Part shown: positions 8,659 through 18,100 of the stretch, piece after piece
Layout: every line of letters starts with the position of its first letter
Numbering within the stretch: the stretch's first letter is position 1
Virus record (IMG/VR): IMGVR_UViG_3300028822_000042
Span: 22,501 to 86,500 of that record
Source of the DNA: a virus
DNA: 64,000 nt
Direction: 5' to 3' (one strand)
Translations under genes and position numbers: made by a program
Notes under the pieces: generated by a model
Told to the model about the DNA's origin: nothing
Databases searched by the model: none
Seen by the model: the letters and a program-made list of their open reading frames with translations, nothing else

Positions 8659-9551
8659 TGGCTATTAGAGACGAATATAACAATCTTGTTGGTAGCAAAT
8701 TCTCTGGAGAGAGAGTTTACGAATATGATTGGTTTTCTGGGTCTCAGATTAACATTATGTTAGGTGATGTTGTTATTGATAGTGCTGTAGGTATTTCCTT
8801 TAATATCCAACAGACAAAAACACCTGTTTATGGATATGCTAGTCAGTATTACAAGTTTGTGACTAACGGACATGTTCTTGTGCAGGGCAACTTGACCATT
8901 GCTTTTAAAGAAACAGGATACCTTATGTATCCTATTCAGAGGCTCTTAAACAATCAGGTCAATACAAAGAATCTTGACTATTCTGACTTGGCTAAACAAG
9001 AATTCTCTAGTTCTCCTAAATACTCAATGGAGAATGGTGAATTTCAGAGAGGTTATAAGAGTTCCACTAATAGTCTTACAGAAGCAGCTGATGCAGCTAG
9101 AAGAAAACGCACTATGAAGGCTAATGTGGAACAGATGTTTGAGTGGGAAGCTCGTGGCGGAGATCCTAAATTACAGAGAAGATACAACAAATTCTGGAGA
9201 GGGCTTTCAAGTCTTCCCGATGATAAGTTTGAAGACTGGGCAGAAACTTTTGAAGATGCAGTTTGGTTCGGATCAGATAGTAGCAATCCTGTAGTTAGAG
9301 ATAAATTTTTTAGCAACAATATTGATGACACAACTAGTCTTGCAGATGAAGATGTTTTGATGCATCGGCGTTTAGATCAATATCCAGAAATTGATATTAT
9401 TATCTCTTATGGAGATCAATCCATACATTCAGCAAATCACACCGTCAAGAAGATACTTGATGTCAATTTTACTGGTCAGTCTCAAACAATAGAAATTTCT
9501 GGCCAGCCTGTGTATGAACAGTACAGCTTCATTGCTAGAAATCTAGTTTAA
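8658..9551 (+). CDS. Third tail tube-like paralogue
   Basis: A 297-residue protein, the most divergent of three tandem tube-like proteins. The shared frame is DWFSGSQINIMLGDVVI, then VGISFNIQQTKTPVYGYAS, and near the C-terminus RLDQYPEIDIIISYGDQ and EISGQPVYEQYSFIARNL. A roughly 120-residue insertion between the halves (about 110-225) is charged and helical. Likely a tube-capping or baseplate-proximal ring. This position matches the tube-initiator type proteins of other contractile tails, but the exact role is inference. Confidence 0.55.
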   Translation: MAIRDEYNNLVGSKFSGERVYEYDWFSGSQINIMLGDVVIDSAVGISFNIQQTKTPVYGYASQYYKFVTNGHVLVQGNLTIAFKETGYLMYPIQRLLNNQVNTKNLDYSDLAKQEFSSSPKYSMENGEFQRGYKSSTNSLTEAADAARRKRTMKANVEQMFEWEARGGDPKLQRRYNKFWRGLSSLPDDKFEDWAETFEDAVWFGSDSSNPVVRDKFFSNNIDDTTSLADEDVLMHRRLDQYPEIDIIISYGDQSIHSANHTVKKILDVNFTGQSQTIEISGQPVYEQYSFIARNLV

Positions 9552-9565
9552 GAATTTTCTATATC

Positions 9566-9571
9566 TATAAT
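9566..9571 (+). promoter_or_regulatory. Possible -10 element before the chaperone genes
   Basis: A perfect TATAAT lies in the 82-base gap ahead of the chaperone gene. I see no convincing -35 at 16-18 bases, so either a phage-specific factor or chance could explain it in this AT-rich gap. It lies just upstream of an inverted repeat. Confidence 0.25.
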
Positions 9572-9586
9572 TTAAGTCTTGCATGT

Positions 9587-9611
9587 TTTAGATTATTACA
9601 TGTAATCTAAA
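9587..9611. promoter_or_regulatory. AT-rich inverted repeat in the 9552-9633 gap
   Basis: A 9-bp perfect stem (9587-9595 with 9603-9611) has a 7-base loop, and a nested perfect palindrome ATTACATGTAAT lies at 9595-9606. No T-tract follows, so it is not a classical terminator. It could be an operator, an mRNA processing site or a weak 5' UTR structure ahead of the GGAGG site of the next gene. Confidence 0.4.
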
Positions 9612-9633
9612 TCATAACCTATTGGAGGAATAG

Positions 9634-10275
9634 ATGACTAAAGGCAAAAAACTATCAAATGAAGAAGCTCAGATGCTTGCAGAAGCAGAGAAGGCAGCAA
9701 AGGCAGGTTTTGACCAAAAAACAAAGCAGTTAAATGAAGAAATATATGGATCAATAACAACAAAGTTTGATCCTACAGTAGAAATGAAAGATAAAGCTTC
9801 TATGGAAAATGATTCTACAGTAGAGACCTCTTCTCATAGACCTGAAGAAGACCCATCTTTAGAGGGGGAAGAGCCTGGAGATACAGTCCCTGAAGATCCT
9901 GAAGAGAGGATGAAATGGACTGCCAAGATGCTGCAGAAGGTAAACCCTAAAGCACCTGGATACAATGCTCTTAGGCAGTGGAAACAGATGCATGGGGATA
10001 TCTTCATTCTAAATATACAAGATAAAGTCTTTATCTATCGGTATATTAAGAGACAAGAATGGGCACAACTTCAATCGAGTGATAGTTTCAACAACATGAA
10101 TCCTGTTCAACAGGAAGATCATATTACAGAACGTTGTGTTCTTTGGCCAGAAATGAATCCTATGGTTAAGGCATCTATGCCTGCAGGTGCATTGAGTATG
10201 CTTGCAGAACAGATCAGAATTCAGAGTATGTTCTTAGATCCTGTACAAGTGGCCAATATCACATTGAAGCTCTAA
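9634..10275 (+). CDS. Probable tail assembly chaperone, first of pair
   Basis: A 213-residue protein between the tube genes and the giant tail-interior genes, the usual place of tail assembly chaperones. The N-terminal 90 residues are acidic and low-complexity. The C-terminal half carries APGYNALRQWKQMHGDIFILN and FIYRYIKRQEWAQL, then AEQIRIQSMFLD, a pattern I associate with phage chaperones that handle the tape measure. A GGAGG site precedes the ATG. The stop overlaps the following ATG (TAATG). I see no slippery heptamer at the end, so this phage seems to use coupling rather than the frameshift used in lambda-type chaperone pairs. Confidence 0.5.
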   Translation: MTKGKKLSNEEAQMLAEAEKAAKAGFDQKTKQLNEEIYGSITTKFDPTVEMKDKASMENDSTVETSSHRPEEDPSLEGEEPGDTVPEDPEERMKWTAKMLQKVNPKAPGYNALRQWKQMHGDIFILNIQDKVFIYRYIKRQEWAQLQSSDSFNNMNPVQQEDHITERCVLWPEMNPMVKASMPAGALSMLAEQIRIQSMFLDPVQVANITLKL

Positions 10276-10967
10276 TGACTTCTCTCCATCATGCATTAGA
10301 TGCAATAAGAAAGGCAGATGATGCCTTATATGCTGTTCCGTTTCCTGATGGTACAGAGATAGTTTTTCGTCTGCCTTCTTATAGAAAAGCTCTACAGTAT
10401 TCTGAGCTTATATCTATTAGCAAAGAAGACTCTCAACTTTCTTCTCATATCTACAACTATATATTTAAATCTGTATGTCAGGATAAATTTCTGGCAAATG
10501 ATAGCGACATGCTTCCAGCAGGTGTCCCTGAGACGGTTGCTAAATTAGTCCTACTCTTCTCTGGTGTAGATGAATCTTCATTAGACTATACAGAGACTCT
10601 TCTTAACTCATATAGATCTAGAGTTAATAATGTCATCTGTACAATGAAGAGGTGTATCTGCAAAGTGTTTTCTGGGTATAAGTATCATGAGCTAGATAGT
10701 CTTAACTATCAGCAACTTATTGAAGTATTTGTTCAAGCAGAGAAAGTTTTACAAGATGAAGGTATAATATCTGAAGAGGGTCTTGTTATTCAAAGACCTG
10801 AAGATAGTAAACAAAAAGATCTTGATGTTGGACAAATGATCAATAAGGACATTAAGGAATACAATCAATTTGAACATGGTGGTTCTTCAGGACAATCCCT
10901 GTATGACAGCCCAGAATATAAATCTAGACTAGAACAAGAGAAGATGAGAAGGATGAGACAGTCTTAG
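10275..10967 (+). CDS. Probable tail assembly chaperone, second of pair
   Basis: A 230-residue, mostly helical protein coupled to the previous gene. Visible segments are FPDGTEIVFRLPSYRKALQY, a Cys-containing helical middle (NNVICTMKRCICKVF) and YQQLIEVFVQAEKVL. The last 50 residues are polar and charged and end SRLEQEKMRRMRQS. Position immediately before the giant tail genes and coupling to a chaperone-like gene suggest it helps tape-measure folding or tail assembly. No diagnostic motif is present. Confidence 0.45.
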   Translation: MTSLHHALDAIRKADDALYAVPFPDGTEIVFRLPSYRKALQYSELISISKEDSQLSSHIYNYIFKSVCQDKFLANDSDMLPAGVPETVAKLVLLFSGVDESSLDYTETLLNSYRSRVNNVICTMKRCICKVFSGYKYHELDSLNYQQLIEVFVQAEKVLQDEGIISEEGLVIQRPEDSKQKDLDVGQMINKDIKEYNQFEHGGSSGQSLYDSPEYKSRLEQEKMRRMRQS

Positions 10968-10980
10968 GAGGGTACTTGAC

Positions 10981-13900
10981 TTGGTCAAAAAAATTCTTGC
11001 AGAAGGGGAACAACCAGGTTTACCTGGTGAAGGGTTCCAAGATAATTCTGGTTCTTTAACAGCTCTTGCATTTGGCGCTGGAGGTCTTGCCGCTACTGGA
11101 TTTATTCCTGTTGGCAAAGGTCGGATGTGGGATAAGTATCTCTCTGGAATTAGAAGTGTAGAAACTGCTTTTCCCGGCGCAATACTAAGAACATTTAGGA
11201 CATCTGAGTTCCTCTCTCCTCTTGAGAGCTGGTCCAAGCTTGGTCTTGCTGAAGCTGAGCTTAAGGGTGCTGGAGTATATTCAGATTACCTTAAGACTAC
11301 TTTTGGCCAGGGCATAAAGGCACTAGATGTTACTAGAACTGGATCTGTATTTGGTGAAGTCAGAGACGAGGCTGGAAGACTTGTTGGTATGGCAGCCCAG
11401 ATGGAGGCTGGTACTCTCAAGGGTTCTGCTATCTCTGACTACTATGCTCGTGTTCAAGGATTAAATCTTACTCAGTATGATTCTTTAAATGAATCTTTGC
11501 TCAGAGCCAAGTGGAAAGCTGCTAAGAGTACTCTTCCTTATAATGAATGGGTAAAGACTCTTGAGCCTCATCTGCGTAGAGAACGTATAATACTTGGGGC
11601 TAAGATTAGAAACAAAGCCAATCTCATGGGGCTTAATCTTGAACTCTCTGAGAGGATGGCTCGCAATGTAGCTAAAGCAGAAATAGCAGGAAATATCCTT
11701 AGAGCTAAGGCAGCATCTACTGCCGGTAGACTAAACAATCTACTTACAAAACCATTAGAAGTTCCTGTTCTTGGTGATGTTCTAGAGAAAATACCTGGCC
11801 TGCGTAGTATGGCCGTTCGTCCTGGCACCAACTTACAGATACTTGGAAGGCTTACTGCCAAAGGTGCTGTAGCTGGTGCTGCTTGGAAGGGTTTAGATTA
11901 TGTAGACTATCTTCGTTCTGAAGGGTCTATATGGGCTGCTCCACTGTCTGTAGCTGGTGGGGCTGCAGCTGGTGCTTTTATAGCTAGAAGACCTGGTATG
12001 AAATTCTCTAAAGGAGGATTGATTGCCGGTGCAGCTCTTGGTCTGTTTACTTCCATATCTCCTAGATTTAGTGAAGGCATATTCTATGGTGCAGCATCTA
12101 CTACTGCAGATATAAATCTTGCTAGATCAGAATTGTCTAGTACCGTTGGGATCACAGAGTCTCTTCAAGAACAAGAGGAAGTAACTTCTGGTCTTGTAAC
12201 TCCTCAAGCTGCATTAGCATTTGGTGGTATTGGTGCTTTAGGTGTTGGATTCGCTGACTATTTTTCCTTTCTTGGTCGCGCAAGTAAAGAGAAGTTGGCT
12301 ACTAAAGAACCGTTCTTTAAAGTTCTTGAACGATTCAGAGAGAGAGAGGGCAACTTAGTATCTAATTTGTGGGAGTCTTCTCTTGGTAAGAAAATAGCTA
12401 AAACTCCTATTCTAAAACATCTTACTAAGATTAAGAGTGCAGCAGGACTTGGCTTTGTTGCTGGCCTTGCTGCATGGCAAGGAATTACATCTGGTCTTTC
12501 TCTCCTTGCTGGCAATCCATTGGCAGCTATACCTGGTGTTCCTTTTATAGGAACCACAGAAACTCCTGAAGAGCTTAGTGCTGTTTATTCAGGTGAGAAA
12601 GATGTAGCTGTACGTAAAGGCAGATGGTGGGAGTTTGGTAGATCAACTGGTTACGAAGGTGGACGTATAGAATACTATCGTCCGCACTTTCTACATAGAT
12701 TAAGAACTAGAGCGTATCAGAAAGGACTGTATGGTTCAGAAGAGGAGAAATGGGAATACGACCCCATGATAAATCCTCTTAAAGCTCTTTTCGGCTCGGA
12801 TGAGTGGAAATACCACTATGAGAAAAAACATCAGTATGATAGACCTGCTCCTCTTACAGGCACATATGGAGAAGATATTCCGTTCATAGGGCCTCTAGTT
12901 GCAGCTACATTTGGTAAGCTCTTCAAGCCTCGTAAGAAAGTACGTCCAGAAGAATGGAATCTTGGTGGTGGTGAATATGTAGATATTACTGACCCTAGAG
13001 GAGAGACAGAACCTGCATATGGTCTTGGTGGTTTAGGTCCCGGTGCACCTGTTGCTCCAGAAGAAGGCAGCCAACTATTAAACCAACTTAACTATAGGAG
13101 ACGTGAAGCTGTAGGTCTTGTAGGTTTCCTTGAGGGAGCCCTTACTAAGAGAGCTATTGGTAGAGAAGAATTTTTTCAGAACAAAAGAACCCTAGAAGGA
13201 ATGGGAGAAGAGACAGGTTCTGAATACTGGTTATGGAAACATCTTAATCTTGGCGGTGGGTTAGGCACTACAGAAGCAGTTAGACGTTTTATTCCTAGAA
13301 CTCCTAGCTATCTAGAGACATATAATCCTCTAAAGAATGCTCTTCCTTCTTGGATGCCAGATGACTACTTTCTAGATCTAAAGCATGGTAACCCCTTCAA
13401 GAAGATACCTGAAGCAGAGATAAGACTTCCTGGTGAAGGCTATGCCACCCTACATCCAGAAGTTGAAGGTCTATCTCCTGAAGAATATCCATTAGCACAT
13501 AGAGTTAAGATCCTTGGCGATGTAGCTATGTGGTCTAATGAATATAAAAGCACAATTAGATATGCCAAGTCTAGATTAGATCAATTCTCTCCTGAAGAAG
13601 CTCAGATGATTCAGGAGACAGAGGAACAAGTAAGAGCCAAGAAGGAGAGAAGAGAGTTTTCTCCCTATATATTTGGTGGCGACCAACTAGAAGAGATGGA
13701 TGTAACTGTCTCTGAAGTCTTAAGTCCTAGACATATTAAGACTAAAGAGATGGGAGATATGATTCTTGAGATTCAAGGTATTGGTGCAGTTAAGAATACA
13801 AAGGAAGCCTTAAACTTTGTTCAGCAGTCTCTTGAAGGCAGCAAGGTATCTGTCCATACACCTAAACTAGAACCTAGAAGATACAGCTCTATAACTAGAG

Positions 13901-15162
13901 GTCCTAGAATGAAGGTAGTTCCTATGGTTGAGGGACAGCCTATTAGTTCTTTAATGGCAGAGGAAGGTATTTCTGAAGCGAGGCCACTAGAAGATGAGTT
14001 CAAACAATTACAATTTTCAACGGCAGAACGTCTTGCAGGTAGATTAGGTGAATATGTCACTCATGGAATAGAGACTCCGCTTGAATATCTAACTCCTGTA
14101 TCTCCAGCATCAAAACTTATTCGTAAGAGATCTCCAGTTGAAGAATATGTTGCTACAGAAGCTATAGGAACTGGAGCCTCATTCTGGGATAGGCCTGTAG
14201 AGAATTTTCTAAAGCCTGCTTATAACATGGCTAAATACAAAGCAGGTATAGTTGATGTCCCTGAAAACGTAGAAGAAAGACGAGATATTCAAGAATACTT
14301 CGATATGCTGAAGTGGGTTAAAATGTCTCGTCTTGAGAAGAAAGCTCGACAAATAGGTGATGATACAGCTGCTGCTGAATATAGCAAAGCTAAATCCTCT
14401 ACTGTATTTGGTGTAGATGTCTTTAAGAGTCCTGTAAATATTATGAGGGCTCTTCCTCGTCGAGAGAGAGATTTCTTTGGCGAATTTGTTGACGCAAGAA
14501 CAGAAGAAGAGAGAGCACAAATCCTTCAACTCATACCTGAGAACGAGAGAAGAATTTATCTTTCTCAATGGATGAGACAAGAAGAAAGAGCAGCCTATTC
14601 AAAGAGGAATGCAAAGATAGAGACAGAAGAGGACGATAAGATAATAAACATGACTGCTAGAATGAGAGCCTCTGAAGGTTTTTCTTATCCTGAAGGTGCA
14701 GAAGAACAATGGCTTAAAGAGACTGGCGGTCGAATAGAATTTGATGAGTGGATTAGAGAACGTAAAGCAGAAGAATACTTTGAGACTCACTCTCTCCCTG
14801 GAGCAGACTGGCTAGGTTGGCATCCATCAGTGGACCTTGAAGATGTTAAAATGCTCATGGTTGAGCAAGCAGGCCTTGACCACCATGACTTTGATCTCTG
14901 GGGACAGAGAAGAAGAGCCCTTGCACGTAAGCCATATATAGAACCATCTCTCCTTCAAGGTATGACTGAAAGAGCTGAATATGAAGATTCTTGGAAGGTT
15001 GCTGAGAATTCTAGAACTCTTACAAGAATGTTTAATGACCATCAAGCAGAAATATATGTTTCTCAGTTAGATACCCATGGAGATGACAATAAATATGATA
15101 TCCAGGTTAAGGATAGCCGCAGAGACCTTATTGAGAAAGCCTACAGACATCTAGGAGCTTAA
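10981..15162 (+). CDS. Giant tail-interior protein: tape measure or ejection protein
   Basis: A 1393-residue protein starting with TTG 9 bases after an AGGAGG site. It lies where the tape measure is expected, just after the chaperones. Several hydrophobic, Gly/Ala-rich segments (about 23-44, 320-336, 345-360, 410-424 and 488-524) could be membrane-inserting, a usual tape-measure property. Around 632 it has DIPFIGPLVAATFGKLFKP, a segment I associate with large tail proteins of big phages. The C-terminal half is hydrophilic and charged, without the long heptad-repeat coiled coil of a classical tape measure. It may therefore set tail length, be an ejected cargo, or both. The stop lies one base before the next ATG. 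Confidence 0.55.
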   Translation: MVKKILAEGEQPGLPGEGFQDNSGSLTALAFGAGGLAATGFIPVGKGRMWDKYLSGIRSVETAFPGAILRTFRTSEFLSPLESWSKLGLAEAELKGAGVYSDYLKTTFGQGIKALDVTRTGSVFGEVRDEAGRLVGMAAQMEAGTLKGSAISDYYARVQGLNLTQYDSLNESLLRAKWKAAKSTLPYNEWVKTLEPHLRRERIILGAKIRNKANLMGLNLELSERMARNVAKAEIAGNILRAKAASTAGRLNNLLTKPLEVPVLGDVLEKIPGLRSMAVRPGTNLQILGRLTAKGAVAGAAWKGLDYVDYLRSEGSIWAAPLSVAGGAAAGAFIARRPGMKFSKGGLIAGAALGLFTSISPRFSEGIFYGAASTTADINLARSELSSTVGITESLQEQEEVTSGLVTPQAALAFGGIGALGVGFADYFSFLGRASKEKLATKEPFFKVLERFREREGNLVSNLWESSLGKKIAKTPILKHLTKIKSAAGLGFVAGLAAWQGITSGLSLLAGNPLAAIPGVPFIGTTETPEELSAVYSGEKDVAVRKGRWWEFGRSTGYEGGRIEYYRPHFLHRLRTRAYQKGLYGSEEEKWEYDPMINPLKALFGSDEWKYHYEKKHQYDRPAPLTGTYGEDIPFIGPLVAATFGKLFKPRKKVRPEEWNLGGGEYVDITDPRGETEPAYGLGGLGPGAPVAPEEGSQLLNQLNYRRREAVGLVGFLEGALTKRAIGREEFFQNKRTLEGMGEETGSEYWLWKHLNLGGGLGTTEAVRRFIPRTPSYLETYNPLKNALPSWMPDDYFLDLKHGNPFKKIPEAEIRLPGEGYATLHPEVEGLSPEEYPLAHRVKILGDVAMWSNEYKSTIRYAKSRLDQFSPEEAQMIQETEEQVRAKKERREFSPYIFGGDQLEEMDVTVSEVLSPRHIKTKEMGDMILEIQGIGAVKNTKEALNFVQQSLEGSKVSVHTPKLEPRRYSSITRGPRMKVVPMVEGQPISSLMAEEGISEARPLEDEFKQLQFSTAERLAGRLGEYVTHGIETPLEYLTPVSPASKLIRKRSPVEEYVATEAIGTGASFWDRPVENFLKPAYNMAKYKAGIVDVPENVEERRDIQEYFDMLKWVKMSRLEKKARQIGDDTAAAEYSKAKSSTVFGVDVFKSPVNIMRALPRRERDFFGEFVDARTEEERAQILQLIPENERRIYLSQWMRQEERAAYSKRNAKIETEEDDKIINMTARMRASEGFSYPEGAEEQWLKETGGRIEFDEWIRERKAEEYFETHSLPGADWLGWHPSVDLEDVKMLMVEQAGLDHHDFDLWGQRRRALARKPYIEPSLLQGMTERAEYEDSWKVAENSRTLTRMFNDHQAEIYVSQLDTHGDDNKYDIQVKDSRRDLIEKAYRHLGA

Positions 15163-15163
15163 T

Positions 15164-18100
15164 ATGTTTGGACAAGATGAACGATCACCTCTATGGGGTT
15201 TAGCTGCTGGCGGAAGTCTTATTGGCGGTGCCGCATATGCTTTTAGTAAAAACAAATCAGCATTTGCTGATGTTCTTAAATCTAATCTAGATGTGGCCTC
15301 TTCAGTGGGGTCTAGAATTGCTGATGCTCCTGGCTTTGTTACAGTTAGAAATATGCCTTCAGCAGTAGGTTCTGTTAGTAGTGAATTGTCTTCACTAGTT
15401 CAGGATCTACCTAAGAGCACAATACGAGACATAGAACAACTTACATACAGATCTATCATGGCAGGCAAAACAGCAACCCATGAAGAAGCATTGTCAGCTT
15501 TGTCTGTAGTTAGAAAACAGGGATCTCCTCTAGAAGCATATGAAGCAGCAGTTGAGAAAGCTGGAGCATTAGGCGGAGACATAGGAGAGATAGAAAGAGG
15601 AATGAAAGGAATTGGAAGTGTTCCTTCAGAATCTATAGTTAGACGTGCAGGAGTTTCTGAGGGAGGATTTGGTTTTGGCTTTCAATATGAGAAATTTGCT
15701 GATCTTAGTGAAGATGCCCAATCCAGATATACAAGACTTAAAAGCAACCTTGAGTCAGCAGCTGGCAGAAAAATAGATATTAGAGTTAAGAACATAAGTG
15801 ATATTATTGACAATGAGGTTGTAACTACTCCTATGGCTACAGCAGAAATTGCAGGAGAGTCATTTAATATTCCACTTGCTGATACAAAATATACTTATGG
15901 AGGCAAAGGATATACTGCTAGATACGCAACTAGAGGGGCCTATACTGCTACTGGCCATAAGATGACTTATTCTCAACTTGCTGAACAGACACTTATAGAT
16001 GCTTTGTCTGGCGCACAATCTCATAGAGAAGTTAAGCAAAATTTACTTCAAGCACATCAAACACTGATAGATCAAATGAACTCTAGAGATTCAGATGCTA
16101 GAGCAGCAGCAGTATGGACTCTTCCTGAGCCTGTTGCTCCTTCTGGATCTAAAGCTAGAACACGTATACTTGCACAAGAGGCAATTGCATCAGGCAAGAT
16201 TACAGAGGAAGAAGTAATTAATCTTTTAGGACATGGCTTCTATGGATACACAAGTCCCTCTGCTGCAGCAAAGGGAACATTAGCTACTCAAAATCTAGCA
16301 ACTGGTCTCTATGGTCCTCTTGGGGCTTTTATGAGTGCAGAGCAGAAACCTACTCAATTCATTAGAGGAGAATGGGGTGTTACAGGAGAAGCTAAAAGAA
16401 GAGCTAAAGCTTTTAAAGGTGCATTCGGACAAGCATACTCTCGTTTAGATAGAAAGATGAAGGGAGAACTATATGACCCTCTAATATATGGTAAAGGAGT
16501 TAATCCCCTATCTGCAGAAGCTTACTCCTCTCCTCAATTACTTACATTTTATGCAAAGCCTGCTGCAAAGAAAGAATATGGTATTGGCTATAAGTCAGGA
16601 GCTCTTAATGAACTTCTTTCAGCAGAAGAAGGAGTTATATCTAAATCTGTTACCGGACAGATGGAACATGAAAGAGTAATTCAGAAGAAGATTGCTCTTG
16701 ATGAAGGTTTTAGAGTTAACAAACAAATCTCAGAACAACTTAAAGATGTACCTCCAGGTTCTGGAGTTTCTCCTGTATTCTTAGGCGAAAATCAGTTTGT
16801 TGGAATAGAGAAAGGCACAGGTAAAGAAATAATAACTAGTAGAGGAGATGCTATTGAAAATGTTGTTGGTGCTGAGATTACTGGGCCTAATGAGGCTAAT
16901 GTTTTTATAAGAGAACGTAGAAGATTGTCAGAAGATGAATATTGGAAGTTCTTCTCAGAAGAGAACAAATTTATGGCTTCTGCTGCTTCTGAAGAGAAGA
17001 TGAGAAAGACTATTAAAGCAGCTGGGGTAGGAGACCTCAGAAAAATAGCTGGTCAGGAAATAGAAGCTGTGTTCTCCGGTAAGCTTGTTGGCAGAAACAA
17101 AATGGCACTTCTAAACCAGCAGATAGAAGCAGCAAGTATGTTTCTTGGTAGAAAGATAGATAGAGGAACAATTGCTTCTCCTGCGGCGCAAGAATTCTTA
17201 GCTGACCCTATAAAAGCTCTCAATGTAAAAAGTCTTATGGCTTCAAGTGCAGCAGATGCTGATTTTCAAATACAGAAGAACTTGGTTGGCTTAACAAGAA
17301 AGTGGGGCTTCTCTGGATTTGAAACACAGTTAACATTTGGTCTTACTGATCTTGATGTAGCAGCTAAGCTTGAGAAACAGACAAACTTTAGAGGCTTTTC
17401 TAGATTAGTTGAGAGAGCACCTGGTGTAGTCGGTCTTGGCAAAATGAAGCTTGGCGATAGAGCAGCTGAAGGTGGAGCTGGAAGAATAGGATCATTTGAA
17501 ACTACAGGTTTTAGAGCCTTGGCGATGAAAGGCGAAACAGGAGAAAGCTTTGCTGCTGAACTAAGAAATAGACTTCTTGGTAAAGGTGATATTACAGAAT
17601 CAGACAGAATGTTTGCCTCTGTTATTGGAGAACAAGGCTTCTTTGATAAGTTTAAACGTAGAGGTTTAGAAAATTTAACAGATATAGATCCTGAAGAACT
17701 GTTTGTTCCTGAAGGTAGAGAAGTTAGTCTTGGTCGGAGGATGAAAGAACTAGGAGGATCCTCTTCTTTATATGTCCCAGGTCTTGAGACATCTCCTGAT
17801 ATAATGGCTCCGTCTATCGTTAAAGGTGAAAGAGTACAGTCTCCAGCCGCTAAAAGCATAATGTCTTTCCAAGGCTCTCTTAGTAAACATGTCGCCGGTA
17901 AAATAGGAGATGAAGAACTTGAGGCTGCAGCTGCCACTCTCAGAACTAATCTAGCTAGAGTCTCAGAGCAGCAAGCATTTGCTAAGAGTAAAGTACTTGG
18001 CTCTAGAGTTCTTACAGGCATCAGAGGAAACTTTGCCAAGGATAGAGATACTTTTAGAATATCTAAATCTGCAGCAGAAGGAATGTTTGATGAGCTTATT

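Noticed and set aside
10255-10290. Programmed frameshift between the chaperone-like genes
   Set aside because: No slippery heptamer such as AAAAAAC or GGGAAAG was seen at the junction. A TAATG overlap explains coupling.
14209-15045. Minus-strand open frames (14209-14580, 14599-14790, 14827-15045)
   Set aside because: They are antisense to the tape-measure candidate, rich in Phe/Ser/Tyr/Leu as expected from mirrored AGA/GAA-rich codons, and have no start signals.
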